Positions 46,943 to 58,050 of a stretch of DNA of 64,000 nt are shown here, piece by piece. A program made the translations under genes and the position numbers. How positions within the stretch are numbered: position 1 is the first letter of the stretch; each line of letters opens with the position of its first letter. This DNA is from Anthostomella pinea (taxonomy: Eukaryota; Ascomycota; Sordariomycetes; Xylariales; Xylariaceae), in contig CAUWAG010000019.1 in the NCBI GenBank assembly GCA_963556695.1, forward strand, positions 620,001 through 684,000. Direction: 5' to 3'. Below the pieces are notes generated by a model. The model saw only the letters and a list, made by a program, of their open reading frames with translations, did no database searches and was not told where the DNA came from.

Positions 46943-48396
46943 ATGGCACCCGCTGTATACAAGCAACGTAGCGATGTCCCTCGCATCAGGTAAGCCACCC
47001 CTATCTATACTGTTTCCCCAATGAAACAAGCACTATCCCGGCTCCCTTCGTCGCTATTTGCTTCCAGGCACGATCGCTTGATCCATCATCCCTGGTACAC
47101 CCAGCCCTCATAAGTCTCCGTACGCGCATGTCGGCAAGATTCTAGCAAACCAGCGGGACAGTTGGAAATACTGGAATAAGCAACCTGGAACAAACGTCAA
47201 GGATGGCTGATAAAGATCCAACTGCTTATTCCGGTGTGCTGATTCCGATTTGATGAATCTACCGTCGTGTACGGAGACTCATGAGGGTTCAGTGTAGGTA
47301 TTATACGAATATTCCAGACTGACCACCCCCTGACAGCGACGGCAACGCGACCACCACCATCCAGACCGCCGCAGGAGATCAGTACACCGTCCGCACGCAT
47401 CTCTTGGCCTTCGCCAGCAAGCTCTTCCGAGACCAGCAGAAGCAGAACCAGAACCAGCCCGTCCTCCTCCTCACCATCCCCCAAGCCAACACCACCACCA
47501 TCCCCTTCTTCGTCCTCTGGCTCTCCGCCCGCTGTGAGCGGCTCCTCCCACCCAACCCCTTCCTCAACGACCCCATTATCGACACCGCCATCACGTCCAC
47601 CATGGATCCGGCCTGGATCGCCTCGCGCGGCGTCTGGATGACCGTCCCCGGCGTGCAGAACCTACGAATCACCGAGCAGGCTGTGATGCTGCCGGACCCC
47701 GACCTGCCAGCTCCCAACGTGCGCGAGCGAGCACCGGCGGGTCTGGACATCCTGCGACGAGCGGCGGCCGCCGGCGGACAGACAGTCCGGGACGAGTGGG
47801 AGCTGGCCGACTACCTCATGAACGACGGCAACAACGCTGTGAGCGCCGCCATCCGTGCCGAGAGTTGGGACTCCGGCCTCCTCTTCGACCTCTGGCAGCT
47901 CGGAGAGCATCTGGGCGCTGCCGAGTTCCAGAACACCAGTAAGTTGGAACACCCACTTGCATTTTATGTCGCAAGGGTGTGTGTAGATCGTATAGTAGGG
48001 CAGTTGCTGCGCGTGACCATTTTCCTCCCCCATGATGCTGATCAGAAAACCAACCTCCCAGTCATGCGTCTCCTCCTCCTGCGCCTCGACGCCGCCTTCG
48101 CCGCCGAAGACAAGGGCCGTTGGGTTGGTGAGTACGCCGCGGTCGCACTCGCCGACCGTTTCCTTGCTGCGCGTGACGTCGCTCGCAGCCCGCGAGGCTT
48201 GTACTACCTCCTGGTGAACCTCGTCGCCGTCCACCTATCTCAGCTCGAGCTGGAAGGAGAGGAACGTGATCTGTGTGTTGGGTTCCTCGACGAAGTGACC
48301 TTGAGCGATGTAGAGCAACTAGAGGCCGAGCTCCTCGAGGAGGGTGCCGCCAGTGACTTGCTGTTTGATGAGGAAGTTTATGTCGTAGTTGACTAG
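46943..48396 (+). CDS. BTB/POZ-like domain protein
   Basis: Exon 1 (46943-46989) encodes MAPAVYKQRSDVPRI and splices over a 347-nt intron to exon 2 at 47337. Exon 2 begins with a BTB-like strand-helix start (TIQTAAGDQYTVRTHLLAFASKLF). A good donor at 47939 (ACCA/GTAAGTT) can join an acceptor ending at 47986 (GTGTAG), a 48-nt intron that keeps the frame; the frame is equally open if it is retained. With the 48-nt intron spliced the protein is about 352 aa, ending in an acidic tail (EEVYVVVD). BTB domains mediate dimerisation and often link targets to cullin-3 ligases; no second known domain is visible. The first intron contains a complete MITE at 47098-47294, without which it would be about 150 nt. 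The BTB assignment rests on weak similarity. Confidence 0.6.
47098..47294. mobile_element. Foldback MITE with TA target duplication (copy 2)
   Basis: A 197-bp element flanked by TA on both sides (47096-47097, 47295-47296). The terminal inverted repeats are CACCCAGCCCTCATAAGTCT on the left and, reverse-complemented, CACTGAACCCTCATGAGTCT on the right, both continuing CCGTACRCG. Both arms also carry GGAATAAGCA further in, so nearly the whole element can fold into a hairpin. It encodes nothing. It sits in intron 1 of the BTB-like gene. The TA duplication suggests Tc1/mariner/pogo-type mobilisation. Confidence 0.85.
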
Positions 48397-48624
48397 GTAG
48401 ATAGAAAAGGGGAAGGAGAAAACGCCGGACCTGATCCAACAGTTCTTGACTAGTCGCAGTCAGGAGGAGACCAGTTACCAGACAGAAATTGCCGCTCGGA
48501 AGTTTGATGCTGACGAGACATCATTTTGCAGACAAAGAGCAGCGAGGCACTAAGGGGAAATAAAATCTTGAATCAGACATTCGGGGAGCACCATGGAACA
48601 ATCGCTGATTGTTCGCCCATGCTA

Positions 48625-48829
48625 TACTGAACCCTCATAAGTCTCCGTACACGACCCTTCTAGCAAACCACGGTAGATTCATCAAATCGGATAAGCACAC
48701 CGAATTAACAGGTTGGATCTTTATTAGCTATCCCTAATGCTTTTTCTAGGGTGCTTATTCCATTATTTCCAGACTAGTTTGTTAGAATCTTGCCAACATG
48801 CGCGTACGGAGACTTATGAGGGCTGAGTG
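48625..48829. mobile_element. Foldback MITE with TA target duplication (copy 3)
   Basis: A 205-bp element with TA at 48623-48624 and 48830-48831. Termini contain CCCTCATAAGTCTCCGTAC in both orientations. Its reverse complement aligns with copy 2 from the CGCGCATGTTGGCAAGATTC arm inward, so the two copies lie in opposite orientation. Most differences from copy 2 are C/T or G/A. It begins about 230 bp after the BTB-like stop codon. Confidence 0.85.
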
Positions 48830-49404
48830 TACCAAGAGGTTTGTGCTTTCAACAATTGTATCATTGCTGACTATCATACAGACAAGTAGGTCTACCACCG
48901 TTGACGCCATGCGACGCTGTATGCGTCCAGGCCCACTGATCCGGGAATGCAAACACAATCCGACCAGCCACCCTTCTCGGCGGAATGAAGACGCAAGTCC
49001 CTTGACTCGACCTTCCCATCTATTACCTATCCGCCGTGAACCACTGACCCCATGGCTCGCCCCGTAGATGCTTCCAAAATTCTTTCGCAGTTTATGCAGA
49101 GTTGAGATGTGTCTATAACCAGCATGCCAGCCGATGACCTGATCCGATGACGCCGAAATCCGTGACCTTTTTATACGCTCCTCCCAACGCCAGTCCCGCC
49201 CGCGGATGACATTATCCACTTCAGACCTGACATATAAAGCATGATATCTAGCTTGCTCTCCGCTTCAACCAACAACCCCGGCCAAAATTCTACAAACAAC
49301 TATCCGCAACAAAGCACGGGGGTATCGCGTTGAAAGGAAGAACAAATGGAACAAATAGAAAACGTCCACCACAATATATGTGGCCGGTGCCACCAATGGG
49401 CCAC
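48830..49404. other. Intergenic, no supported gene
   Basis: Contains the 3' region of the minus-strand PPR gene. No other signal. Confidence 0.45.
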
Positions 49405-52400
49405 TCAAGCGGCAACAGCGGCCTCGCTGCTTCCACCGCCAAGAAGCTCCAGTACCTTGTTGACGACAGCACTGGGGTAACCTCTCGACAGCATCTCGCC
49501 AACAACTGACTTGGCCTGGCCGCGCTCCTCGACAGCAAGGTAAGCCCGGGTCATGGCCTCATATGTGCTGGGTTCACGCTTGGCATACCCGACACTGTGG
49601 TAGACCGACGCAGCCTTCTCGATGTTCTTCTCAGCAGCCCAGCCATGAATCAACGTGTTGGCGATGTACGGGGTCATCGCAACACGTCGTTGCTTCATCT
49701 GTGACAGGGCCACCTCGGTTTCGATGACACGGTGGTTGGCAACCATGGCTTCAAACAGGGCTTGAAAAAGGCAGGCGTTGGGTGGGATGCTGGGGTCGCT
49801 CATCACCGAGTTGAATATCTTCTGCGCACCCTGCATGTCGTGGAGGGCGCAACCGCGAGCATGAATCAGTGAAGCATAGTGGACCGGCTCGGGCCGCTGA
49901 CCTGAAGCACGGATCATGTCGAGGACGGCCTCGGCGGCAGTCATGTTTACAGGCTCCAGAGTGGCGTGAGTGTCGACGAGCAGCTTGTAGGTGTGAGCCG
50001 TAGGCGCGATGTTCTTGGCCTGCATGCGTTCGTAGTAGGCGAGTACCTTGCTCTTGTCGCGTTTGGTGGTCAGGAAGAATTGCATCATGCTGTTGTACGG
50101 AGCAGGGCGAGCCTTGTAGTTGGGCATGGTCTCCATCTCGTCGAACAGCTCTTCGGCAAACTTCTCATCGCTCACACGGCACAAGGCGTTGACGATCGTT
50201 CCGTAGGTAACACTGGTGGGCTTGATACCGAGGGCACGCATTTCCGCGAAGTAGAATAAGCAGTCATCAATACGACGGGCCTTGCCGAGCTTGCCGATGA
50301 GGGCATTGTACAAGAAAGAAGAAGGCTCGACCCCCTCGGCCTTGGCACGGTGAAAGATCTTGACTGCCTCTGATGCTTCGTCGAAGGTCTTGGTCGACTC
50401 CTTGAGGGTGGTGATGTATAGACCGAAGGTGTTCGCCGAAGGAGCAGCTCCCATTTCCGAGAGCTCGAGGTGGTACTGCTCAGCCAAAACGCGGTCGCCG
50501 AGGGTCAAGGATGCGCCAACCATGGCATCGAGGATGGATGACCAACCATATCGAACGACCGAGTACTGGGGCAGGAGGGGAACGTCGGTTCGCGCCGTGG
50601 CGAGGATTTCGTGACAGAGATCCATCTTACCCTCACGTGCCGCGGCCGAGATCATCTTGGAGTATGTGATATATCTGGGGTGGCGACCTGCGCGTCTCAT
50701 GTTGCGGAATCGAGTGAGTGCCTCATGAAGTCTGGGTCCCTTGCGGCCATGTGCACCCTCCAATTCGTCCGAGATGATCGACGAGCCCTTGAAATCGGTA
50801 CTGGGGCCGTAAGGGTCGAAGTTGTCCTCATAGCTCGATACGGTCGGAGTCGATGGGTGAGGAGAGGCTGAAAACACCTGCGTCGGGGCATAGCTTGCCT
50901 GAGATGCAATCTCGCGAGGATCGGCAATGCCACGAGTAGACATGAACGTTGATACAAGGTCGACACCCTCATCGATCTCATCAGCCAAGGCGGCCCCGTC
51001 CGTAGATTCTCGTAACCGCTGGAACATGAGCTCAGATTCCGCCAATCCTTCGGCAACCTGACCAGACCCAATCATGGCTACAGCGTACATGGCAGTCGCC
51101 TCAATGAAAGAAGCGTCCACAGCCAGCTCAGGATTGGCCAGGATTTGCCAGAACCGGGAGGCCCCCGCAACATCGCCGTCCCGTATGCAGAGTGCTAACA
51201 AGGCCATAGCCGGAGTGGTAATGCCTTGGTAAACGGTGGGAATGTTCGAAAACGCGGCGACGGCGGCGTGTCTATCACCGGCGTCAGCCGCTGCTGAAGC
51301 AACGTCTGCCATAGAGCCGAGGCGAGCCTGGCTCTCGACATTGAGGGCCCACTGAAGGGCTTCTTGGTAGATGCCTCTAGAGGTGAGACCCCGAACGAAA
51401 CCACCGACAACGATAGCGTCCTGGATTTCACTAGCTCGAACCCCATATGATGTTACCAGCTTCTCGTAGAACTTCATCGCCCCCTCAAGTTTATCATTGA
51501 TGACATAGGCGTTGATTACGGCGGCATAGACTTGCGAGTCTAAGCGGTCGCTCAGCGTGTACTTGCCGTTGTCATGAGCCACGGCCAACTCCTTGTACTC
51601 GTTGTAGCACTCTACAGCGCTGGCTAAGTCACCGGTGTTGGCAAACGCGGAGATCATGGATGGGAAGGTGGCGGCAAAGGGAACGGAGCCACTCATCTCC
51701 ATGTGCTCGAACAGGTGAAGCATGTCAGCGACACGGCCAGCTTGAGCACATGCTGAGATGAGCTGATGGTAGGTTTCCGACGAGTAGTTTGCCCGGTGTG
51801 TCGTAACGGAGGACTGGAACATCTTCATGGCCAGGTCGAGTCTGTCATCCTCAGACAAGATGGCGTGTTCCAACTCGCTGGAGGCAAACATGAACTTGCC
51901 CGGCGCATCCATCCCGCCGAAGCGGACACGCTTATCTTCCAATTCCGTCTTCAGACTGGAAACCTCGAGGCATCGGGCAGCGAGGAGACCAATAAGGATG
52001 TTGTACGTGTCACTATCAGGCGTGACCTTCCGTCGCATCATATCGGCATAGACATCCAGTGCCTTAGAGACGATCTCGATCTTCTCGGTGGGGATGCGAA
52101 TGGCGGCGAGCAGCAAGGCATTGTAGGCTGTAGCAATGGGCTTGATGTTGGCGATAAGCATGCCCTCAAAGACGGCTGGTATCTCAGCGTATCGGCCATC
52201 CTCAGAAAGCTTGGTGAGATGTTCCGCGTAGGTTTGAGACAAGGGATCAATCGGCGGGGTGGCGGTACGGGCGATGCTGGCAGGAGTGGCAGACCTCTCA
52301 ATGGCGGGAGTCAAAGATCGAGACTGAAGCCCACTGGCTGCGGGAGATGACGCTCGTAGACAGTTGTTCGTGCTCTCTTCCAACGCCTCCCTAAGCTCGC

Positions 52401-52920
52401 GAACCTCGATCTCTTTCTCGATAGCGGCATCAATGTGTGCTAGCGCTGCGTCCACGTCGACCGGGACTGGCGCGTCCTCGGATATTAATCCCGGAGCGCC
52501 AGCATATTCGGCGGCCGCGGCCTCCTGAGCTTCGGCCTCGGGGCCTTCGAGGATGGACGAGGCGTTCGGCTTCCATTCTATGGGTTGCGGGAACTGAAAC
52601 TGCGTCCATTCTTTCTCGACCTCACCGGCATCCTGTTTCGTCTTCAGGGCCTCAAAGTAGGCATCGAGGTTGCCATTGTGGCGATCCGCTTGTTGCGCGT
52701 TGGCGCTGGTCGAGGCCGCGTGGAAGGCATTCTGGAGCTGAAGACTGGAGAGACGTCCGACCCGCTGACTGTTACGTCTCCCAAAGGACGGACGGTTCTG
52801 TGAGTTTAGAACATGAGGATGTGTGGCAGCTACGACAGATTGCGCATAACCGTGGGTGAATGATTTTGCGAATCCTTGACGGATGAAATTCTGGTAGACG
52901 GAGGAATAAATGGATGGCAT
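49405..52920 (-). CDS. Pentatricopeptide repeat protein, 1171 aa, probably mitochondrial
   Basis: An uninterrupted 1171-codon frame. The N-terminus is basic, Ser/Gln-rich and free of acidic residues for about 80 residues, as in mitochondrial presequences. From about residue 230 to the C-terminus there are many 35-residue helical repeats with the PPR signature: for example VTPDSDTYNILIGLL, SSFLYNALIGKLGKARR, KPTSVTYGTIVNALCRV, APTAHTYKLLVDTHA and EPVHYASLIHARG. I count at least ten, in two blocks divided by a Ser/Pro/Asp-rich spacer near 680-730. PPR proteins bind organellar RNA in a sequence-specific way; large fungal ones of this layout act on mitochondrial mRNA stability or translation, such as COX1 mRNA (CYA-5 type). 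I cannot tell the target from the sequence. Confidence 0.88.
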   Translation of the reverse strand: MPSIYSSVYQNFIRQGFAKSFTHGYAQSVVAATHPHVLNSQNRPSFGRRNSQRVGRLSSLQLQNAFHAASTSANAQQADRHNGNLDAYFEALKTKQDAGEVEKEWTQFQFPQPIEWKPNASSILEGPEAEAQEAAAAEYAGAPGLISEDAPVPVDVDAALAHIDAAIEKEIEVRELREALEESTNNCLRASSPAASGLQSRSLTPAIERSATPASIARTATPPIDPLSQTYAEHLTKLSEDGRYAEIPAVFEGMLIANIKPIATAYNALLLAAIRIPTEKIEIVSKALDVYADMMRRKVTPDSDTYNILIGLLAARCLEVSSLKTELEDKRVRFGGMDAPGKFMFASSELEHAILSEDDRLDLAMKMFQSSVTTHRANYSSETYHQLISACAQAGRVADMLHLFEHMEMSGSVPFAATFPSMISAFANTGDLASAVECYNEYKELAVAHDNGKYTLSDRLDSQVYAAVINAYVINDKLEGAMKFYEKLVTSYGVRASEIQDAIVVGGFVRGLTSRGIYQEALQWALNVESQARLGSMADVASAAADAGDRHAAVAAFSNIPTVYQGITTPAMALLALCIRDGDVAGASRFWQILANPELAVDASFIEATAMYAVAMIGSGQVAEGLAESELMFQRLRESTDGAALADEIDEGVDLVSTFMSTRGIADPREIASQASYAPTQVFSASPHPSTPTVSSYEDNFDPYGPSTDFKGSSIISDELEGAHGRKGPRLHEALTRFRNMRRAGRHPRYITYSKMISAAAREGKMDLCHEILATARTDVPLLPQYSVVRYGWSSILDAMVGASLTLGDRVLAEQYHLELSEMGAAPSANTFGLYITTLKESTKTFDEASEAVKIFHRAKAEGVEPSSFLYNALIGKLGKARRIDDCLFYFAEMRALGIKPTSVTYGTIVNALCRVSDEKFAEELFDEMETMPNYKARPAPYNSMMQFFLTTKRDKSKVLAYYERMQAKNIAPTAHTYKLLVDTHATLEPVNMTAAEAVLDMIRASGQRPEPVHYASLIHARGCALHDMQGAQKIFNSVMSDPSIPPNACLFQALFEAMVANHRVIETEVALSQMKQRRVAMTPYIANTLIHGWAAEKNIEKAASVYHSVGYAKREPSTYEAMTRAYLAVEERGQAKSVVGEMLSRGYPSAVVNKVLELLGGGSSEAAVAA

Positions 52921-54930
52921 TTAGAGGACACCAGGAGGGGAGGGAGACTATAATGCGCAGAGACGAGCTTTGATTAGCATTGATTCGTTTTACTGCTATG
53001 GGCGACGACACGAAGCAGCATTGTTTTCGCGTCTGGTCGCATTTATGTTTCGCTCTTCACGGTAGAGGTGGTGGCGCGCAACACGGAAAGGGAGACAAAG
53101 GTTAAGTGGTGACAATGACGATGACACTCACATGGAGGAAAGGAAGGAGTGGTCGATGCAGGTTCATTTGACAGCAATGTGGCCGTCAAACGAACGCGCT
53201 ATATTAGGAAGGGGTATTCGGTTGGTTGGGTTGGTAGACTTGAAGGAGAGAAGAAGACAGGAAAGAAGGTATCTTCGTAAACGATGGTGGTGGTTGTGAG
53301 TAATATCAATGATGGAGGTTCGCGGGCGACGGGGCAAACTGTGACGGGCACAAGCTCCTCTAACTTTTCGAGCTCTACGGTCCGTGTCGCATTACCAAGC
53401 CAACCCTTAAAGGGGGAAAGACCCCGCCTCAGCGGAGCTCTGGCAGTGGCTTAAGCCCGAGATACCCACTGCGTACTGCCCTAAAACACGAGCCGGAACA
53501 CTACAGGCACTAGAAACCCGCTAGACAGCGTCGGGAGCTGGCTGTGGCCAGTGATCCAATTCCACCGTCTTCCAACCAGGACGGCGCATGACGGGCGAGA
53601 CGGGGAGCAGGACAGGAGGATCCGGGAGTCTTCGTAGCGTTTGCGACCCAAGCGGGCCAAGGGTATCGCCAGCCAGGGTTCAGGGGCTGCATGCATTTGC
53701 CAGGACTGCGTGCATGTTGTGACTCACGATCATGATCGGCAATCAGCTGAATGTGACCCTCAGCCTGCAGCAAGCATCTTTTTCCCACCATTCTTGGTAA
53801 CGCATGGTTGGCTACATGTAAACACCACATTGTCAGAGTAAGCAGATGAGAAGTCGACGTGTCACGATATCTGCGGGAATAATAAGTGCGTACATGCACG
53901 TACCATCCAAAGGGAATCAGTTCGAACGCCATCCAACGCCGTCTACCCGTCATCGACAAGCCGTTAGCGAGTCAGGGCTGTCAAGCTCCAGGAACCCGAC
54001 GTAACGCAGCCCACTGCCTCGCTCTAAAATAATCGACTCGGGCCAGATCGTCAGGAATTCCACGACGAAGCCATTTCTCCTGCCTGGAGTCCTGGAGTCT
54101 TGGAAACAGCTGTAGCCCTGCTGCCCGATGATCAGTGATTGACAATTGTGACAGGCGAGCGACAGCCCCGGTTGTCAGCGGCAGCTTCGGATGATGGGGA
54201 TCTGGGTGACATGGCTCGAGAAAGAACCGGAGGCAGCAAGACCACGCGCGTCCTGCGCAAGGCCGGAAAAGGACTCAAGGACAGGGCAGACCAACAGCAC
54301 GGCGTCCCAAGATCTGACAGTGGGTGAAGCCGGAACCCAAATCCCAGCAGACCGGCTTACCGGGAAGCTTTTGATGGCACCCAAGCAGCCGAGTTGACAC
54401 GTGCATCGTCATGGGCCTCTACTTTCCCATTTCCCATCGAGCATCGAGAAAACCACCACCACCCCGAAGCTGTGATGGGATCCAGCTCGATGCCGTACCT
54501 ATCCGGTTGCTTCCTTTTTTCGAGTAAAGTCCCCATTCCCATATTGAGTCTGGACAATAGCAAAAAAAGAACAACGAACCCACTGGTGAAATCAAACACC
54601 CTGGCACCCCAAGATGATGGCAATCTTGGTGAAATTCATATCGTATCAGAAAAAAGCAGAAAACCTCCACCTCCCCTCACAAGGGTCCTGCTCTGCCGCG
54701 AAGCCCTTGCCCTCAGGGTCTCACAGTATCACACGCGCCAGCTATGTAACTACAAGCGACATGCGCAGAATCGGAAAAAGACAGATATCTCCTTGACTGC
54801 CGGTGCGCACCAGTTTGTAGAGTACGGTGGGAGATGCACCCTAGCCATACCATATGGGCCTTCTCTAGTGATCTACACCAATTATGAGAGGTATAACGTT
54901 ACCATACGGAGCTTGGATTAGTGAATATGT
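52921..54930. other. Intergenic, no supported gene
   Basis: Starts with the PPR promoter and leader. The rest (53450-54930) shows only short frames without motifs. It ends at the border of an AT-rich island. Confidence 0.45.
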
Positions 54931-55495
54931 ATGGCTTTAACAGATCTTATGAGGCGCAGCAAGACCTAAAAGTACTGTACTTAGATTTTGTTAAGCTAGT
55001 GCGCACCGGCAGTCAGGGAGATACATTTAGCAAGTCTAGATTTATAAATCTGATCGAGTCGTTTAATATTCCTCCAAGATCCTATATCTGGTAAGCATTT
55101 CAGTAGACTTTAAGAACGACAGCGCATTATACGATTATAAAGAACCTCTTAAAGTATAAATATGAATTATTTAACTACTTAAATTATTAACAAGGTAATA
55201 AGTAGTAAGTGCTTTTAACTTTAAGTTTAATTAAACTAGCTATATAGTAGTAATTACTAAAGTTACGTAATAATAATACTTACAATTATATTTAACGTAT
55301 ACGTATTCAAAGGTATTTTTATTAATTTAACTTTAAGCTTATATATAGTTATATTAGTATTTTACGCAGCAAAACCTAGTTATATACTTATTAAGTAATT
55401 ATTAAGTAATTATTAATAAGATTCAATAGTACAAAATAAAAAGATATATATTTATGCTTTTTAATTATTTTACTTTGTAAAAGTTATATAACGTA
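54931..55495. other. AT-rich flank of the Fot1/pogo-like element
   Basis: Strongly AT-rich, RIP-like sequence from about 55000 onwards, ending at the TA target site at 55494-55495. No coding potential. Confidence 0.65.
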
Positions 55496-57344
55496 GCTGA
55501 CAAGCGAGTTGACATTACAAGCGAGTTGGCACTCGTCATGAACTCTCCAACTGCCATGTCAAATAACTTTACCACAACGCATTCAGTTCAATTCAATCAA
55601 TCGGATTCCTCTTCCTCAGAGGTTTCTATCTCTATTGTACAAGTTCGCGCATTATGGCCAGTATTGCCACAAACGCCATACCGTCGCCCATGCGCTACCG
55701 CCCGCCTCAGACGACGACTATCTTCACCCATTTCCTGTTTTGCCAGCTCAGTACCATCCTTTGCAGCCTGAAGATCTACTATATCTTCAACGGAAAGTAC
55801 TCCTCCTTTCACTAGACGTTTGTTTTTTGTTCTCCGGTGTTTACTTAGTAGGTGATTGGCCTCTTCTAATTCGCGGACCCGGGAATCAACCAAAGCGACC
55901 TTATGCATAAGACCGTATGTAGCCTTTGAAAACGAGCTCAACGCATCAACTATTGATGTAGGTGAGCTTCCCTGGTGGTTTCTGACTCGGTTTCGGATAT
56001 AAACTGATTGGTTTACCGCTTTATTAATGGTGGTAGGCGTCTTCAAAGTCCAAGTAGTGGGTGGCAGATTGGGGTCTGGCGACGGTGTTCGTATGACAGC
56101 GACAGCATCCAGCTTTGAAATGACACTTTCTGGGTCAAAAGAAACAAGCCCAGTGGCACTGAAACCTGCTCGAATGTTTCCTGGCGTCATAGCAGCGTTG
56201 TGTGCTTCACAAAACGCTGTAAGGAAGTCCTCCTTCGAAACGTGGGTTATATGACGCCGGATGAGATCCTCAATCATGCGACCGTAAGCTTGTTTGAGCG
56301 GGCTAAAACAGCTGACATCTAGAGGCTGGAGCCTGTGTGACGAGTGGGCAGGCATACAAAGGGTGATAATGCCGTTGTTCTAACAATAATCCTCAAAGAC
56401 CTAGGAATGGTGGCTTTCGTGACCATCTAGGATGAGGAGGCGTTTACCGGCAGTCATACGCGGTCTGGTATACTTGTCGAAATGCTGAATCCATTCCAAA
56501 CCAATCTCATTCGTGGTCCACCCGTTGTCGGACACGGCCACCTTCCAATCGCGTGGTAATATTGTGTCGCAATACCATGACGCGAGGTGGGTTTTGCCCT
56601 GTAGAATGATGAACAGCGGGACCACCCAACCATCAGCATTAACAGCAGAGATTGCTGTAGACCATTCCCTGTTGCCTTACTGAGCTTGTCTAGGCCTGCC
56701 ACGTCTTTCGGCGCTTGTAACGACCATGCCGGACCCAATAATGCCCATCATAAACCCAGTCTCGTCAAAGTTATAAATATCTGCGTCTTGGATACCATGT
56801 TTCGCGACTGCTGCTGCAACTTGGCAAAACCACGCGCGATACGCGTCTGGATCCTCGTTCAAGACCCTCTGGTAGTCTATCTCCCGATAAAAACGCGTCC
56901 GGAGGCCTGGTGTACGTTTAATGAAGTTCCGCGTCCAGTTCTTTCCAACGCGTCCAGCCCCTGCGCCGCCAACAATTGATTCGCCATATCTTCAACATAA
57001 CTGTACCGGGGCGGAAATGCTCGCGCATCCAGGTCGAGAATGAAGGAACAAATGGCATTCTCTTCGGAAACCATAAGTTTCAAAGTATTGGGCATGCTGT
57101 CGCGTCGTGATGGCATTCCTTTGACTCTATTGCTCAAAGTGAAACGAGGGACGTTGAAGAGTTTCGCAAGCTGAAATATAGGAATATGAGAGTCACGTCG
57201 TTTAGCTTGAACAGCTAGCTGCAAGTCTGATTCGTTATAACGCGGTGCCATTGTTGTTGGTGGAGATATGATGGTTTGAATCGTATTGGTTGGAAAGTTC
57301 ATGACGAGTGCCAACTCGCTTGTAATGTCAACCCGCTTGTCAGT
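55496..57344 (-). mobile_element. Defective Fot1/pogo-like DNA transposon
   Basis: An 1849-bp element bounded by TA dinucleotides (55494-55495 and 57345-57346) and long terminal inverted repeats of roughly 50 bp. The left end reads CTGACAAGCGAGTTGACATT and the reversed right end CTGACAAGCGGGTTGACATT; both continue ACAAGCGAGTTGGCACTCGT and CATGAACT. ACAAGCGAGTTG occurs twice within the left end. A pogo-type transposase frame fills the interior on the minus strand. TA duplication, size and transposase type all fit the Fot1/pogo group of fungal transposons. The element lies in an AT-rich island. Confidence 0.92.
55597..57314 (-). pseudogene. Fot1/pogo-like transposase, broken
   Basis: The first part (57314 to about 56950) encodes a helix-turn-helix region (QLAVQAKRRDSHIPIFQLAK) and the start of a CENP-B-type second domain. 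A frame change near 56950-56960 moves the coding into the next frame, where the DDE domain continues with NFDETGF, LILDGHESHHS and LQPLDVSCFSPLK. That frame contains three stops, one near 56679 and two near 56385-56405; each can be read as a C-to-T change in a Gln codon. The C-terminal Cys-His cluster ends NTGHNARTC, but its first Cys position appears to be Tyr. With one frameshift and three stops this copy cannot make active transposase, though its inverted repeats remain intact enough for mobilisation by a related enzyme. Confidence 0.9.
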
Positions 57345-58050
57345 TACGTTATAAGTATTTTATAACCGTAATAATTTTTAATATATTTAACTTGTACTTA
57401 TTCTTGTGAGAATTCGTATGCAGAAGTATTGGTGGTACGTTTATTCGTGGTTCCGTAACTACCTATTGCAGACATATTTACACTTAAGTATAGTTGCAAC
57501 GCGTCCAGCTAGCGTAGCGCTAGAGCTGTGGGGCAACGGTCGCTAATTGTTGAATGAGAGCCGGAGATAGACACCGGAAGATCTCCAGTGGGGCAGAGAC
57601 GCACAGGGCATCTGACCCACCAAGAAGACAGATGATCAATCTCTGCACGCAGAGCAAAACAATCAATAGAATCAATCAACATCCGTGTATTCAACACTAA
57701 TCGACCATTTTCATAGCGCTAGGACCACCCCAAATCCACCTGATCCGCATACAGACCATCTGCAGTCACACCACTTGCACCACTCCATCTAACAATTTTA
57801 AAGTATATTTATTTATTTAATTTATAAGTACTTACTTTTACTTCAGTTAATACTTATCAAGGTATCATAACGCACTTATTAATAACATAACGCATTTAAT
57901 CATAATATAACGTTATTAACAGTTTTATAATATGTGATATAGAAGATTATAAGGTATTTAAATCTTAAAAAGCGTTATAATTAAGATTGTTTAAGCCTTT
58001 TTAAGCCTTAGTAGTAGGCGCTTTGACCTTATTACCCTTTTAGGAATTTA
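57345..58050. other. AT-rich flank with an unexplained GC-normal insert
   Basis: AT-rich sequence at 57345-57490 and 57790-58050 encloses a segment of ordinary composition at about 57495-57790. The insert has a 62-codon frame on the minus strand (57697-57509) that I do not recognise. It may be a remnant of another element. Confidence 0.5.

Noticed and set aside
48046..48234. Use of the CAG at 48043-48045 as the BTB-like gene acceptor with the 47939 donor
   Set aside because: It shifts the frame and meets a stop quickly, whereas the downstream sequence is clearly coding in the original frame.
54139..54921. Overlapping frames of 60-175 codons between the PPR gene and the AT-rich island
   Set aside because: No motif, no splice pattern and biased, irregular composition.
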